Source of the DNA: Pomphorhynchus laevis
Taxonomy: Eukaryota > Acanthocephala > Palaeacanthocephala > Echinorhynchida > Pomphorhynchidae
DNA: 64,000 bases
Reading direction: 5' to 3'
Assembly: GCA_012934845.2 (NCBI GenBank)
Contig: WNNJ02001433.1
Span: 62,001-126,000, forward strand
Position 1 is the stretch's first letter. Every line of letters begins with the position of its first letter. Positions 32,532-55,798 of this stretch are shown here, one piece after another. The translations under genes were made by a program, and so were the position numbers. The notes under the pieces are model-generated. The model had not been told where the DNA came from. It saw only the letters and a list, made by a program, of their open reading frames with translations, and searched no databases.

Positions 32532-34019
32532 AATTCTTTATAAACGTTTCCAGGCGAGATTATTTTGGTAATGTCAAAATCAAGACAGGTGATAGGTGAA
32601 GCAAATGACACAAGGGTGTATTGCTGTTCTAGTCGGGGAATATTCTCATGCTCTACCACGGCTACATAGTGCGCAGAAAAACGCTCCGAGAGTACATCAA
32701 CAGTAACGTCGTCAAAATGCTGAATAATCGAAGATTTAGGTGCTCTGCGATCGGGCACATACCTGAAAAGTGATCTAACATCATACAAGCATCGCTTTGC
32801 TAGAGATTTCTCAAACGCAAATCGTTTTTGCTTTTTCAAAGTATTAAACAAATTTCTTGAGTGCTTGTAATCATCATATGCACATTGACCATTCTTAAAA
32901 TCTCAAAACACTGAGTGACGAGTTTTCCAAGCAGATCGCAATTCATAATCAAACCAAGGCTCCTGCTTACGACAACCCACATGTCTAAGAGGAGAAAATT
33001 TCACTATTAAGGAGTACAGAGTCTCTCGAAATTGTTGCCATGCTGCGTGTACACCTACGAGATTAGGGTTTAGCCACTGTACTTTCGATAACAGTAAGGA
33101 GACTGCAGCGATATCAGTCTTAAAAACATTAATCTCTCGTTTATCACTAATATCTCCACTTACCCTCGAAGAGAATCTTAACTTAACAACTACCAGGCAA
33201 TGATCCGATAGTTCAATCGGTGTTTCAAGCTGAACGCTGCTAACAAGCTGACTATTAGAGCATAAACAAAGATCCCAAAGAGAACTATTGTACTTTGCAA
33301 TACGAGTGTTACTGCAAACATGTTGACTAAGACCACAGTAAGTGATACTCTCTAAAAGAGCACTAGACTAAACATCACAACTAGAGAGCGCTGTATATGT
33401 ATTCCAATCAACACTAGGCATATTGAAGTCACCAATCACTAACGTACTAGTATTGTTTAGAGTATAATATTCTAACTCGTCAAAAAGCCTACTTGTGGCA
33501 GCCAAAGGTGTACGGTACACTACCCCAATTGCAACAGGCGCTGCATTAGGAAATCTAACCAGACCTCACAAACTCTCGACTTTACCAGAGGAAGAAGAGT
33601 GCAAAAATGTGATATTGACATCATTACGTACATAAAGTACCTCTCCTCCACCTCTACAACATTCCCGTTCCCTTCGAAAGAGCGTATAACCATGTATGGA
33701 GATCTCTCCATGAACTACATCACCGTGCAGCCAAGATTCGTTAATTCTGACTGTAATAGGCTTGTTTTGGTCAACACGAAATCTCCGTTCATCTATTTTA
33801 CGCTTTATACTGCGGATATTGCAGTATAGTATATTACAGCTCTGTTTACCTTTGTCGGTACCTCCGTATGAAACTCAATAGTGTGCAAATTTCAGTAAAT
33901 CTAGCTGAGTGAAATACCTTGCCACTGTTCAACAGGAGTTTTCGAGCTAACCTTTTCGATAGCAATGCTTATCTCAAGTTTCGAAATTATTTAAATAATC
34001 ATAAAAAATTATTTAAATA

Positions 34020-35275
34020 TTCATAATCTTCAAAATCATTTAAATAATTTAATAGATACATATTTTAAACTAGGTTACTATAAAAATAAAATCAAACAGA
34101 AAATAGTAAAATATATAAATCAACACAATAATATAAAGAATAAATTTAAAATCATTAGCAGAAAATTTTTATGGATGGATAATAAATAATATACTTTGTA
34201 TTAGAATAAGATACTAGATAGTTTTATCAGAGGAAATACATCATTAGCACGTATTTGGCCCAGCTGCTATGTTGGGTAGAGGAGTTAGGAGCCGAAACCT
34301 GATAGCATAGCAGTTCCTCCTGATGACCTCTAATCCTTATTCTGAAATACATCATTAGCATGTAATTGGCAACGCTGCTATGTTAGGTCGAGGTATATTA
34401 CATGGTATGCATTCATGCCTACTATATAATATTAAATATAATACATTAAATAATGAAATTTTAAGAATTGCAACAATTTGTAATGATATTGGTTTTCAAA
34501 ATAATTTAAATAATTTAATAGATACATATTTTAAACTAGGTTGCTATAAAAATAACATCAAGCAGAAAATAGTAAAATATATAAATCAACACAATAATAT
34601 AAAGAATAAATTTAAAATCATTAGCAGAAAATTTTTATGGATGGATAATAAATAATATACTTTGTATTAGAATAAGATACTAGATAGTTTTATCAGAGGA
34701 AATACATCATTAGCACGTATTTGGCCCAGCTGCTATGTTGGGTAGAGGAGTTAGGAGCCGAAACCTGATAGCATAGCAGTTCCTCCTGATGACCTCTAAT
34801 CCTTATTCTGAAATACATCATTAGCATGTAATTGGCAACGCTGCTATGTTAGGTCGAGGTATATTACATGGTATGCATTCATGCCTACTATATAATATTA
34901 AATATAATACATTAAATAATGAAATTTTAAGAATTGCAACAATTTGTAATGATATTGGTTTTCAAAATAATTTAAATAATTTAATAGATACATATTTTAA
35001 ACTAGGTTGCTATAAAAATAACATCAAGCAGAAAATAGTAAAATATATAAATCAACACAATAATATAAAGAATAAATTTAAAATCATTAGCAGAAAATTT
35101 TTATGGATGGATAATAAATAATATACTTTGTATTAGAATAAGATACTAGATAGTTTTATCAGAGGAAATACATCATTAGCACGTATTTGGCCCAGCTGCT
35201 ATGTTGGGTAGAGGAGTTAGGAGCCGAAACCTGATAGCATAGCAGTTCCTCCTGATGATCTCTAATTATTATTCT
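34020..35275 (+). repeat. tandem array of a Penelope-like element end, 466-bp period
   Basis: Two full units (starts 34380 and 34846, period 466 bp, virtually identical) are preceded by a partial unit from about 34020. Each unit holds about 91 codons of RT-thumb-like sequence (the block 'NEILRIATICNDIGF' and 'YFKLGCYKNNIKQKIVKYI') and then a module with a long-range stem. Such head-to-tail partial copies are typical of Penelope-like elements. The array is a fossil or partial element. Confidence 0.75.
34250..34370 (+). repeat. PLE-associated stem-loop module, copy 1
   Basis: ctgctatg (34264-34271) pairs with catagcag (34306-34313). Further on come ctgatga (34320-34326), gaaa (34344-34347) and a small stem tacat/atgta (34348-34364), then a second ctgctatg (34375-34382). 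The same module recurs at 34730, 35196, 46660, 49770 (minus), 62120 (minus), 62660 (minus) and 63360 (minus). Confidence 0.75.
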
Positions 35276-35800
35276 GATACAACGTCTGTTATTTATTAGT
35301 TAATTCATAAAATGATTTTTATTTTAAATTTCAAATTTTTGAATTATAAAAAATCTTATAACAATTATTAATTTTATTATTTAATTATTAAAATTTTGAT
35401 TCAGCATTATTATGTTTTGTTTATTTTATAATTATATAACAATACGTAGACTCAGTTCGCTGATTCGATAATAAATTTTAATTTTGTATAAATTTATATT
35501 ATTATGTATATAATTATTGTAATAATTATATACATAATAATACAATAATTATATTTTATCATTTTTGTATATAATAATTTAGAATTTTAACTCTTATAAA
35601 ATTCAACTCTTTTTCATAAAAATGACTTTTGTTTTAAATTTCAATTTTTGATTTTAACTTGATTTAAATTATAAAAATCTAAAAACAATTATTTATTTTA
35701 TTATTTAATTATTAAATTTTGATTTAGCATTATTATGTTCTGTTTATTTTATAATTATATTAGATACGTAGACTCAGTTAGCTGATCTGATTCAACAAGT
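35276..35800 (+). repeat. tail of the PLE-associated repeat
   Basis: The sequence 'acaacgtctgttatttatta', then 'aattcataaaatga', then an AT-rich run to 'gactcagttcgctgatt' directly follows the array. The same order recurs in reverse at 47185-47395, 62830-62990 and 63165-63345, and in part at 35625-35800 and 36945-37110. It is the terminal part of the repeat family. Confidence 0.65.
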
Positions 35801-36944
35801 TAACGTTTTGTAAATTAATAGTTTTAAAGAAATGTATATGATCAATATATTAGATGAAAGAGAAAGGAACTCAAATTTGATGAAATATTCATTTTTATGG
35901 TAACTACATTTATATATTTTGATTAATATTTTTTTTATTAAAAAGCTATTACAATGAGTTTATTACGCAAGTACTACATTCTTAATGAAATGAAAACTTT
36001 TAGTTTCTTGTATTTTATTATAAATAATAAAATAATGATCATGAACGTTTTACCATATGATTACATGATCGGGTTTAAAGTGATTTAAACAAATTGGAAT
36101 AAAACCGATATTACATACAATCCGTTTACAAATTGATAAATTTTATGAAATGAGATGAAATAATAATGAGATGAAATATTACGGCTCGTGTAAGCAATGA
36201 ATCTTCACAACGATAAATATTAATATTTATTAATTTTATTTAATAATAAAATTAAATTATTGATTTTATTTTCAAAACTAATGTACCATTATTATAGTAA
36301 GCGTGTTTAAAATTATAATTTTGTATAATTTGTTTTTACTAAAGTCAAAATATTAAAGACGCCTTGATAAAGATTCGAGTAAAAATCCGTAATGTTTGCT
36401 CGATACACCTTGTTCGTATTTTTTAATATTTGAAATTAACGTTGAAAGTTCTTATACTCAGTGAGAAAATATTTTTGTTTAAAATTCATATTCGATACTT
36501 TGATTTCAAGCACGTGTCTTTTCATATTCACAACCATTGTGGAACAGTCCAAAATGTCAATGCCTCTATGCTATATTCCTATAACTTTTGCTACCTTACA
36601 ACGAGGCATAGTGTTTAGACCATTTGATCTGTCTAAATTTCTAATTCTTGTTTGCATTTTGACGAATTGCATATCACGTCCATGTACAACATGACACATT
36701 GATGACGGCGTATTAGTAACAGACTCTAACGAATTAGCACACGAAACACTCGTTTTTGAATTTCATTATAAAATAGAACATCAGCAAATTGCTGTAATAC
36801 TCAATACAATGAGGTAATTAGGTAAAAATAAGGTGTCCGCGCGAACCGAAAACTGGATCTGTATTATTGATAATTCATGACGACCTTAAATTTTGTCCCA
36901 CATTAAAATATCTAACATTATCATAAATTCAAATTTTGATTTAA
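35801..36944. other. AT-rich stretch without recognisable genes
   Basis: Short frames at 36430-36694 have no domain and no splice context. Nothing assigned. Confidence 0.45.
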
Positions 36945-37110
36945 ATTTTGATTTAGCATTATTATGTTTTGTTTATTTTATAAACAAAATACATTTGTTT
37001 TACATTTGTAATACATTTTGATTTACATTTAAATTTTGATTTAGCATTATTATGTTTTTTTTATTTTATAATTATATAACAATACGTAGACTCAGTTAGC
37101 TGATTTAATA
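36945..37110 (+). repeat. PLE-associated tail, partial copies
   Basis: 'aaattttgatttagcattattatgtttt' type sequence occurs twice here (about 36945 and 37030) and ends 'gtagactcagttagctgatt', matching the tail at 35380-35470 and 35705-35790. Confidence 0.6.
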
Positions 37111-37199
37111 TTTGCTCCCTCGAATAAGCATGAAACTTTTATTTCTAGTAAGCGTTTGATCGTGTATACTGTTTTGTCAAAGCTTTATTCATAAATTCA

Positions 37200-37370
37200 A
37201 AAATGGTTTCTCAAGCTTCTCATCTCGAGATTACCTACCATTGTCCGCCTCGACTGAACCCTCATGAGTGTGAGAGACCCTGAGTGGTTCAGCCGGAGGG
37301 CGGCGCGTTTGTGTAGATCAGCACTAGAGGGCGCTATTCCCTCAGTCAGTTTTAATGAAGACTGTTTTTG
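37200..37370 (+). mobile_element. LINE B-like ORF2 C-terminal fragment
   Basis: The plus reading LPTIVRLD, stop, TLMSVRDPEWFSRRAARLC, then 'SALEGAIPS' parallels the LINE B C-terminus (LPSIVRTDWTLRGVKDPGW, FSRKAACW). It also parallels the fragment at 5020-5145, so these two belong to a sister family of B. Confidence 0.65.
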
Positions 37371-39110
37371 ATTGAAGTTATGATTTTCTTCGGACATTTT
37401 TTTTTTGTTTATCATCCTGTATATTTTCATATGAGGTTCATTCTTTGATTCTTGTTGTAAAGGAATCTCTATCTAATTATATATATGCTCCTTTGAATAC
37501 ACATGTAACTTTCTTTTCTAACAAACGGTTGATCGTATATACTTTTTCGCAAGGCTTTGAGTAGTTAAGGTTAGCTTCACATTTAAAATCTGTTTCAAAT
37601 ATAAAATGCAATTTAAATATTACTCGGAGTGTGCTAATGTCTCCATACAGGGTTTTAACAAATAAAATGAGCTTTAATATGAACATATTGATTTATCACT
37701 CACTACTCGACTCTGCCGTTTTCCAATTTTGAAATAAAGTGTTTAATATAAGATAAGCACAATGATATAGTGTGAGGTACTAATTTATTTGTAATATCTC
37801 TTAATAATTTGTCGTAATAAAATTTATTATTCAAAAATCCTTTCACGGACAAACTGTGACTTACAAGAGTGGGTTGTAAAATTTTAGTAAATTATGAATG
37901 TTTTTAAATTTGCATTTTAGATTCTAATTTTTTAGCACGCAAGAATACATAAATGGATAACAATTTCAAAATGCAATTTGTATTGTAATCTTAAGAAATA
38001 AAAAAAGGCTGTTAATTGCCAACGCCATACATCGTTTTTACTTCTAAAACTGGGATAAACTCGTAACTTTGTCTTTCTAAGATGTTTGTACAACTCTAAC
38101 GAGTCAAAATACTTGCTTTTTAGATTGTAAATTATTTTTTGCCAACGTGATATATCTACAATAGATTGCATTAAGTTATGCACACAAGCATTACAATACA
38201 ATGATCCAAAATCAGAAACGGAAATGAAGGTAAAGAGAAAACAAGCAGTTTAATTTCAAAAGGTTCCATTATGACAATTCAACTAATTTATAAAAAGTAT
38301 CCTTTACTTTTGATACTCTCAAACATATTAACCACACTATTTTAGGCACACCGAATGGACGAGATTTGGTTGGACATGATCGCTAAGGATGAGGGAGCTA
38401 GATAAAAGCAAAGGGTGCTGGTTGACCAGCAGCATAGAGATTCGATTTTCTAATATAAATATCAATTTTTAATTTTCAATCATCACGGCAGTACATCAAT
38501 TGATAACTTGTTGTAAAAAGTAACAAGGACCAATTATACTAAAAATGTCGATTATAGATTATATTATAGATTATCTGATGTTGTTCAACATAAGGTTACC
38601 ATGATGTTAACATGTGGGCCGAAGAAATGGACTGTAGGTCCATTTGGTTCAATATATCAGTTCAATTTAGAGATTTATTATTGAATTAGATTACATAATT
38701 GAGACTACATATTTTGTACTAGCAATTTAATTGTAAACAATTAAATTTCTTTGATAATATTTGATGTGAATTGATTAATAATTGATTAATAATTCATATT
38801 ATTATGTATACAGGACTTTGACCGAAAAGACGGTTCCGCTCGTTCATTGTACAGCACAAAATTTTAAAAACGAAAGCAAAGTATCAGTAACGAGCAATCC
38901 AAGGATAAAGTTTTCTAATGTTGTCTTGATCCGCATGTATTATCAAACTTGTAACCAAATCCTTAATTTGTCTTAGTGATGATGCATCCAAGATGGCATG
39001 TGGTAAAGATTTCCACAACTTTAAAGCTATGCATGACAATCGCGATGCCATTGTAGGCCGTCAAATCTGCCTTGTGCGCAACATGAGTGAGTGACCCCTA
39101 TGACTTTGTC
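37371..39110. other. AT-rich stretch without recognisable genes
   Basis: An 89-codon minus frame (37932-38201) and a 64-codon plus frame (38782-38976) are open, but neither shows a domain I recognise. Both could be decayed mobile-element sequence. No RNA gene seen. Confidence 0.4.
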
Positions 39111-39114
39111 AGAC

Positions 39115-39265
39115 ATTCAGCTCTCTGTTTACGTTCGCCGCGCTCCCTCATATATCACATTCAAATACCGCCTCCGTACCCACCTTATCAACACTTGATT
39201 TGGATTTTTCTTCTTTTTCGTGATCATGTAAGCGTACGCCGGCACATTTGCCACGTAAAAATATA
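39115..39265 (+). mobile_element. LINE family A, extreme 3' end
   Basis: 'cgttcgccgcgctccctcat' and 'ttcaaataccgcctccgtac', then 'catgtaagcgtacgccggca', match the end of ORF2 and 3'UTR of the family A copies at 600-740 and 10620-10760. It is a heavily 5'-truncated insertion. Confidence 0.75.
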
Positions 39266-39944
39266 TCTGTTTCTTTTTTTAGTTTTCAGTGACTTAAAGT
39301 CTAAATACTTTCGTTTCTTATTATAAGGCAGCGAGCGTATTGGTTTGATAAGCTTAGTTGCTTTGTTTGTATGCAAAAAATTATGTTTGATTAAAGAGTT
39401 TTGATTATGCAACAATTGATGGCGAAAATATATAAAGGTTGATTTTTCGTTTCTCAATTTTAAAAATATTTTTTAAGATTAAGATATTAAGTATGCGTTA
39501 GACTTCGTCAGCTTATTTCGTTAACACTGCGATTGGACAATCACATGTTCAAATGACATTGATTGACTAATTTGGATGGTGCACCCCGTTGATAATTTCT
39601 ATCAAAGATATTTACCTACTTTCAAGAAAAGAAATATCAGGAAAATAAATTTTTACAATTTTGTTTTTTATGATGATGGCATTTGCCATTGAAATATCGA
39701 ATAATCCTTATCGTGTTTGATTTTCCTTTGTTCCATTAAATTAACATTTTCTAAATTCGAGGAAATGGATGACTTAAATATCTTCAATTTAAGAATTTAT
39801 AAAGAGCAAATATTTAAGTTGAATGTACCCAATACATGTTTAATTGAATTCTATGATGATAAATCCCGTTCATTTGGTTTTTATTTTTGCCGACTTAACG
39901 TTTAATTACTTACTGAACGACCTTTTTCCTTTTCGTAATTTTAG
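39266..39944. other. region upstream of the first recognised kinase exon
   Basis: It should hold the promoter, 5'UTR and first coding bases of the kinase gene, but no TATA or other element is convincing. A possible starter exon is listed separately. Confidence 0.35.
39765..39824 (+). CDS. possible first coding exon of the GCK-III kinase
   Basis: ATG in a good context (gaggaaatgg) opens 20 codons (MDDLNIFNLRIYKEQIFKLN) that could be spliced at aat|gtaccc to the acceptor at 39944 in the same phase, through a 120-nt intron. The donor is weak and the N-terminus of this family is not conserved, so this is only a candidate. Confidence 0.2.
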
Positions 39945-51691
<11,747 letters not shown>

Positions 51692-52240
51692 TTTTATAGT
51701 AAACTTATTTCTTCATTCTGTAATTGTAACTTTAATCTTTTCTAGATTTTACCACTTTACTGACCAATGTTTGATCACGTTTGTATTAATTTTCTAATGA
51801 TTTTGAATTCTTATAAATCGCTTTAAGTATCTCGTGATATATGCAAGTATCAGTAAATATATATTTTGAATAAAATATTATATAAAACTAAACAAAAAAT
51901 TGTAAAATATATACACTATCAAAGTATTATTTAAAGTAAAAAAATTAGATTAAAACTTAGATTAAATATTAACATATTAAATTTAATAAATTTTAATAAA
52001 TATATTAAATTTAATATAAAAATAATATAGCAGAAAATATTAAAATTATAAATTCTTATAATATTATTAATTACCGTATCATTTTTTTTATAAATACACG
52101 AACAAAAGCTCATAAAATCCATAAATCATCAAAGTATTATTAAGAATAAATTAAACTCTTAAGTGCAAAGTATGTATGAATAGTAAATAATACAATATGA
52201 GTTAGAAACGTATATTACATTAGTTAATCAAATTTCATCA
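51692..52240. other. AT-rich stretch downstream of the kinase gene
   Basis: It should hold the kinase 3'UTR and polyadenylation site, but several aataaa-like motifs occur (for example 51869) and none can be chosen. Confidence 0.4.
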
Positions 52241-52249
52241 GGAAAAATA

Positions 52250-52350
52250 CATCATGATATGTGTGTTTGTCCTCGCTGATCTGTTGTGTTGTTGAACTGG
52301 GGCAGAAACATGATACATAAGATAGTATATGATAAACATGTTTGATACAT
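52250..52350 (+). repeat. PLE-associated module, diverged copy
   Basis: 'tcctcgctgatctgttgtgt', 'ggcagaaacatgatac' and 'gatagtatatgataaac' parallel 45945-46025. Confidence 0.5.
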
Positions 52351-52413
52351 AAGACATGCTATTATAATTTTTAAAAATTTAGTATAAAATAGTTATCCTC
52401 CGGTATGTATACT

Positions 52414-52445
52414 GATATTTAATTCTGACGATAGAATTAAATATC
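52414..52445. repeat. perfect 13-bp hairpin
   Basis: gatatttaattct, 6-nt loop, agaattaaatatc. Confidence 0.6.
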
Positions 52446-52516
52446 ACACTGATCTGTACAGAAGATTCCACAGCCGTTCTATCAATCCAGAAAGGCAAGT
52501 GAATGGTGTAATATAA

Positions 52517-52695
52517 AATCAATTGCCCGAAAAGCAGCTGATTGAACTAAAGGACGCTTTTCTGCTTTTCGAGCGGGGTGACGTAGGCACAATGTCGACT
52601 GAACAGCTTGGCAGCACGATGCGGTATCAGGGACAGAACCGACAGAAGGTGAGCATTAGGTTATGATCAACGAGGGCGACTCGGTTAACATCTGA
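52517..52695 (+). pseudogene. calmodulin-like pseudogene fragment (EF-hand 1)
   Basis: The plus-strand translation reads NQLPEKQLIELKDAFLLFER, then GDVGTMSTEQLGSTMRYQGQ and NRQKVSIR. It aligns residue for residue with the calmodulin N-terminus ([48 protein letters not shown]). After a one-base loss near 52662 the next frame gives 'MINEGDS' where calmodulin has MINEVDA, then a stop. The first EF-hand loop has lost its Ca-binding Asp/Glu residues (D1 to E, D3 to G, D5 to V, E12 to Q). There is no start Met and an in-frame TAA lies just upstream. Most likely a dead, intronless copy of a calmodulin-like gene. Confidence 0.7.
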
Positions 52696-52779
52696 TAGCA
52701 GCTTAAATGCTGTGAATTGCATCGAGAATAGTTATACACGTTTTATTTCTTATCTTATTATAATAAAATGTATATTATG

Positions 52780-53070
52780 AATTAAATTGAATGGCTGACT
52801 ATAGCTACTATGGCTGACTGCACTATGGGTACCCTGCATAGCGAGCAGTAGAGAATATGTGCTATTGATGACTCGTAATAATGACGAAATTGCAGTCTTA
52901 AGGATTGTTCATCTATACTTATTTGATCTTCTAGCCAACTTGAAAAATATTTATGGAAGATATTAGCTGAACTTCAGAATTAACTTTATAAATTAGACAT
53001 CAAGACATCTCATTATTTCATCATACGTTTACGATTCTTGAATATTGTTTAGCTTTTAAAGACGAATAAT
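52780..53070 (+). repeat. dispersed repeat shared with 46060-46275
   Basis: 'gatgactcgtaataatgacg', 'gcagtctta', 'gacatcaagacatctcatta' and 'tttcatcatacg' match the intron repeat at 46070-46260 in order. Confidence 0.6.
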
Positions 53071-53232
53071 TCTAATTCAAAGTAAAGTACAACATTTCAC
53101 AATAAAAGCCAATAATTCAAAATGGTATAACAATGTATTCTCAAAATAAATCTTACCTGTAATTGTTTTAATATTTGAAAAAACATCTTTTTAATGAGAA
53201 AATTAGATTGTCCTTGTTACAACACTTTTTTA

Positions 53233-53777
53233 AAATAAAAATGCTCTATTGGAATTTTCAAAAATAGCAGCTACTGGAATTCGCTTGTTGAGATTGCATA
53301 ACCGAAAATAACATTCCATCAATTGTTTTAAAAACTTTATTTTAAAATGATTTTGCAGATTTAGTAGGAATTAATTTAATTAAGTTAAAATAATTAATTG
53401 TGACATAGTAGAGCCTTGTACAAATCTCGATTAGGCAGATAACCGAAAATATTCAGAATGTCGAGAAGAGGAATTAACATGTGGAATTCGCTGCCTGAGG
53501 CATTACATCGCCTTCAAAGAGGACGTAACCTTAATGTTATCTACTACCTAAAGTAGTAGATATGGCCGCAAGAGCTTTGACCGGCAGATGCACGTCACAT
53601 ACGATGTATCAATATCAGTGAACAATTTTACTACGAAGGTGTACCACGTAAAACGTCTTTGTATTTGAAGATGGTATTTGTGATTAGGTTGATGGAATAA
53701 GAGGAATACTCCCACTTTAACTCAGTGGGAATATTATTACACCAATTAGGACCCCTTACAAAGGAGTCCTAATTTTA
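53233..53777 (+). mobile_element. LINE 3' end, direct-repeat copy 1
   Basis: The plus frame near 53465-53560 reads 'NMWNSLPEALHRLQRGRNL', the end of a CR1-like ORF2 (VVNxWNSLPxxV). The following 200 nt is 3'UTR-like with hairpins: tatctactac/gtagtagata, a cccact/agtggg stem and attaggaccc/gagtcctaat. The next 0.5 kb repeats it. Confidence 0.6.
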
Positions 53778-54300
53778 AATAACAATGTTCTATTGGAATT
53801 TACCCGCTTGTTGAGATTGCATAACCAAAAATAACATTCCATCAATTGTTTTAAAAACTTGATTTTAAAATGATTTTGCAGATTTAGTAGGAATTAATTT
53901 AATTAAATTAAAATAATTAATTGTGACATATTAGAGCCTTGTACAAATCTCGGTTTGGCAGATAACCGAACATATTCAGAATGTCGAGAAGGGGAATTAA
54001 CATGTGGAATTCGCTGCCTGAGGCATTACGTCGCCTTCAAAGAGGACGTAACCTTAATGTTATCTACTACCTAACGTAGTAGATATGGCCGCCATAGCTT
54101 TGACCGGCAGATGCACGCCACATATAATGTATCAATTTCAGTGAACAATTTTACTACGAAGGTGTACCACGTAAAACGTCTTTGTATTTGAAGATGGTAT
54201 TTGTGATTAGGTTGATGGAATAGGAGGAATACTCCCACTTTATCTCAGTAGGAATATTCGTACACCAATTAGGACCCCTTACAAAGGAGTCCTAATTGTT
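53778..54300 (+). mobile_element. LINE 3' end, direct-repeat copy 2
   Basis: Same unit as 53233-53777 at more than 90 percent identity by eye, with the same 'MWNSLPEALRRLQRGR' coding end and the same three hairpins. Both copies end at the same base (aaaggagtcctaatt). Confidence 0.6.
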
Positions 54301-54309
54301 TCACTATTA

Positions 54310-54625
54310 GAGTAATAGGTGCATTAAAACAACAACTTACACCTCTTATCTCTTATCTATCTCAAAGATCTTTTCATATCTATTATCAAATGCGTCTTCC
54401 TCTACCCGTTCCTCTATCTCACGTGGCGTTCCTCAATGTTCTGTACCCGGAGCACTTATCTTCTCATTGGCGATCAGTTATCATAACTTCTGTATTGTGC
54501 AATTTGCTGATGATATTCTTCTTTACTCTCATTCTCATGTCATCTTATCCATGATTTACCCACCTCTCCTACGAATTGTCGTTTACATTTTGACGTTTAG
54601 GTCGTTAAATATTTTGCTGCTTTAA
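54310..54625 (+). mobile_element. L2-like LINE RT fragment
   Basis: The readings 'SYLSQRSFHIYYQ', 'PLSHVAFLN' / 'ISRGVPQCSVPGALIFSLA' and 'IVQFADDILLYSHSH' are RT motifs B (GVPQGSVLGALLFSL) and C (FADD). The frame is broken. It is related to but distinct from family A. Confidence 0.7.
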
Positions 54626-54689
54626 TCTTATGTTGCATAAGAGTGAGACAACAACTTACACCATACAAAAAACCTACGGAGCTATCTTT

Positions 54690-55798
54690 GTTGCTATCAT
54701 GATATCAGTGGGCAACTCTTCGACTTTTGAAGTTGGTAGTCGGCCTTCTGACGAGCCCGGGGCTACCAACATGTGGCAAAAAGCGGGCGAAACGAAAACG
54801 GTTGTGGCAATGGCGCCGTTAGTAGTCAGGGTGTATGGAATTGGATATAATGAAGGAAGGATTCTGTAGCTGGTTTTCAATGCGAAAGTCACCTCGTGTG
54901 ACTTAGCAACTATTCATTATCTAAATAAGAATCCATCAAAGGATCACCAGACCCGATATCAATCGATCTTCATGATCTCATACGATAAAATCTTTAATAA
55001 GCATGCCAGAGAAGCATCTCGGACAATGCAGTTTCTGGATATCATGATGGAAGGTTTCATATACTGTGTGAAATCTGGTAATCCTGGATTCGTAGTTTAG
55101 CAGTCAAGAGCGCAGGCTAAGTGCTGAGAGCGACAGCTCGAATCTCGGATAAGTCAAATTTCAAAAGGCGAAGAGTTAGTAGTCAGCCTTCTGACGAGCC
55201 CGGGGCTTCCAACATATGGCAAAAAGCGGGCAAAACGAAAACGGTTGTGGCAATGGCGCCGTTAGTAGTCAGGGTGTATGGAATTGGATATCATGAAGGA
55301 AGGATTCTGTAGATGGTTTTCAATGCGAAAGTCACCTCGTGTGACTTAGCAACTATTCATTACATAAATAAGAATCCATCAAAGGATCACCAGACCCGAT
55401 TTCAATCGATCTTCATGAACTCATACGATAAAATCTATAATAAGCATGCCAAAGAAGAATTTCGGACAATGCAGTTTCTGGATATCATGATGGAAGGTTT
55501 CATATACTGTGTGAAATCTGGTAATCCTGGATTCGTAGCCTAGCAGTCAAGAGCGCAAGCCAAGTACGGAGAGCGACAGCTCGAATCTCGAATTAGTCAA
55601 ATTTCAAAAGGTGAAGAGTTGGTAGTCAGCCTTCTGACGAGTCCGGGGCTACCAACATGTGGCAAAAAGCGGGCGAAACGAAAACGGTTGTGGCAATTGC
55701 GCCGTTAGTAGTCAGGGTGTATGGAATTGGATATCATAAAGGAAGGATTCTGTAGCTGGTTTTAAATGCGAAAGTCACCTCGTGTGACCTAGCAACTA

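Larger units (their letters stand above)
30980..33850 (-). mobile_element. LINE family C (CR1-like), 5'-truncated
   Basis: On the minus strand, an APE endonuclease C-terminal half comes first (33800-33100: 'STLVIGDFNMPSVDWNTYT', 'LSDHCLVVVKLRF'), then the linker (NLFNTLKKQKRFAFEKSL at 32851-32465). The RT covers 32531-31651 ('IIFFDFSKSFDRVDHDLFL', 'GVPQGSVLGLLLFSIYVND', 'YADDLKIWRGV'), and the 3' domain with 'RCIQFQRRVVGLWNKLD' (31100 region) is typical of CR1 C-termini. Several frame breaks are present. It has no close relative elsewhere in the window. Confidence 0.85.

Noticed and set aside
34264-34313. Complete hammerhead within the catagcag stem (gccgaaacctgatag)
   Set aside because: A GAAAC is present, but no CUGANGA stands at the required distance before it; only the alternative arrangement further on is kept as a weak finding.
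52517-52650. Functional calmodulin-type exon with donor gtgagc at 52649
   Set aside because: The protein similarity continues across the supposed donor into 'MINEGDS' after a one-base shift, there is no acceptor or start, and Ca ligands are lost.
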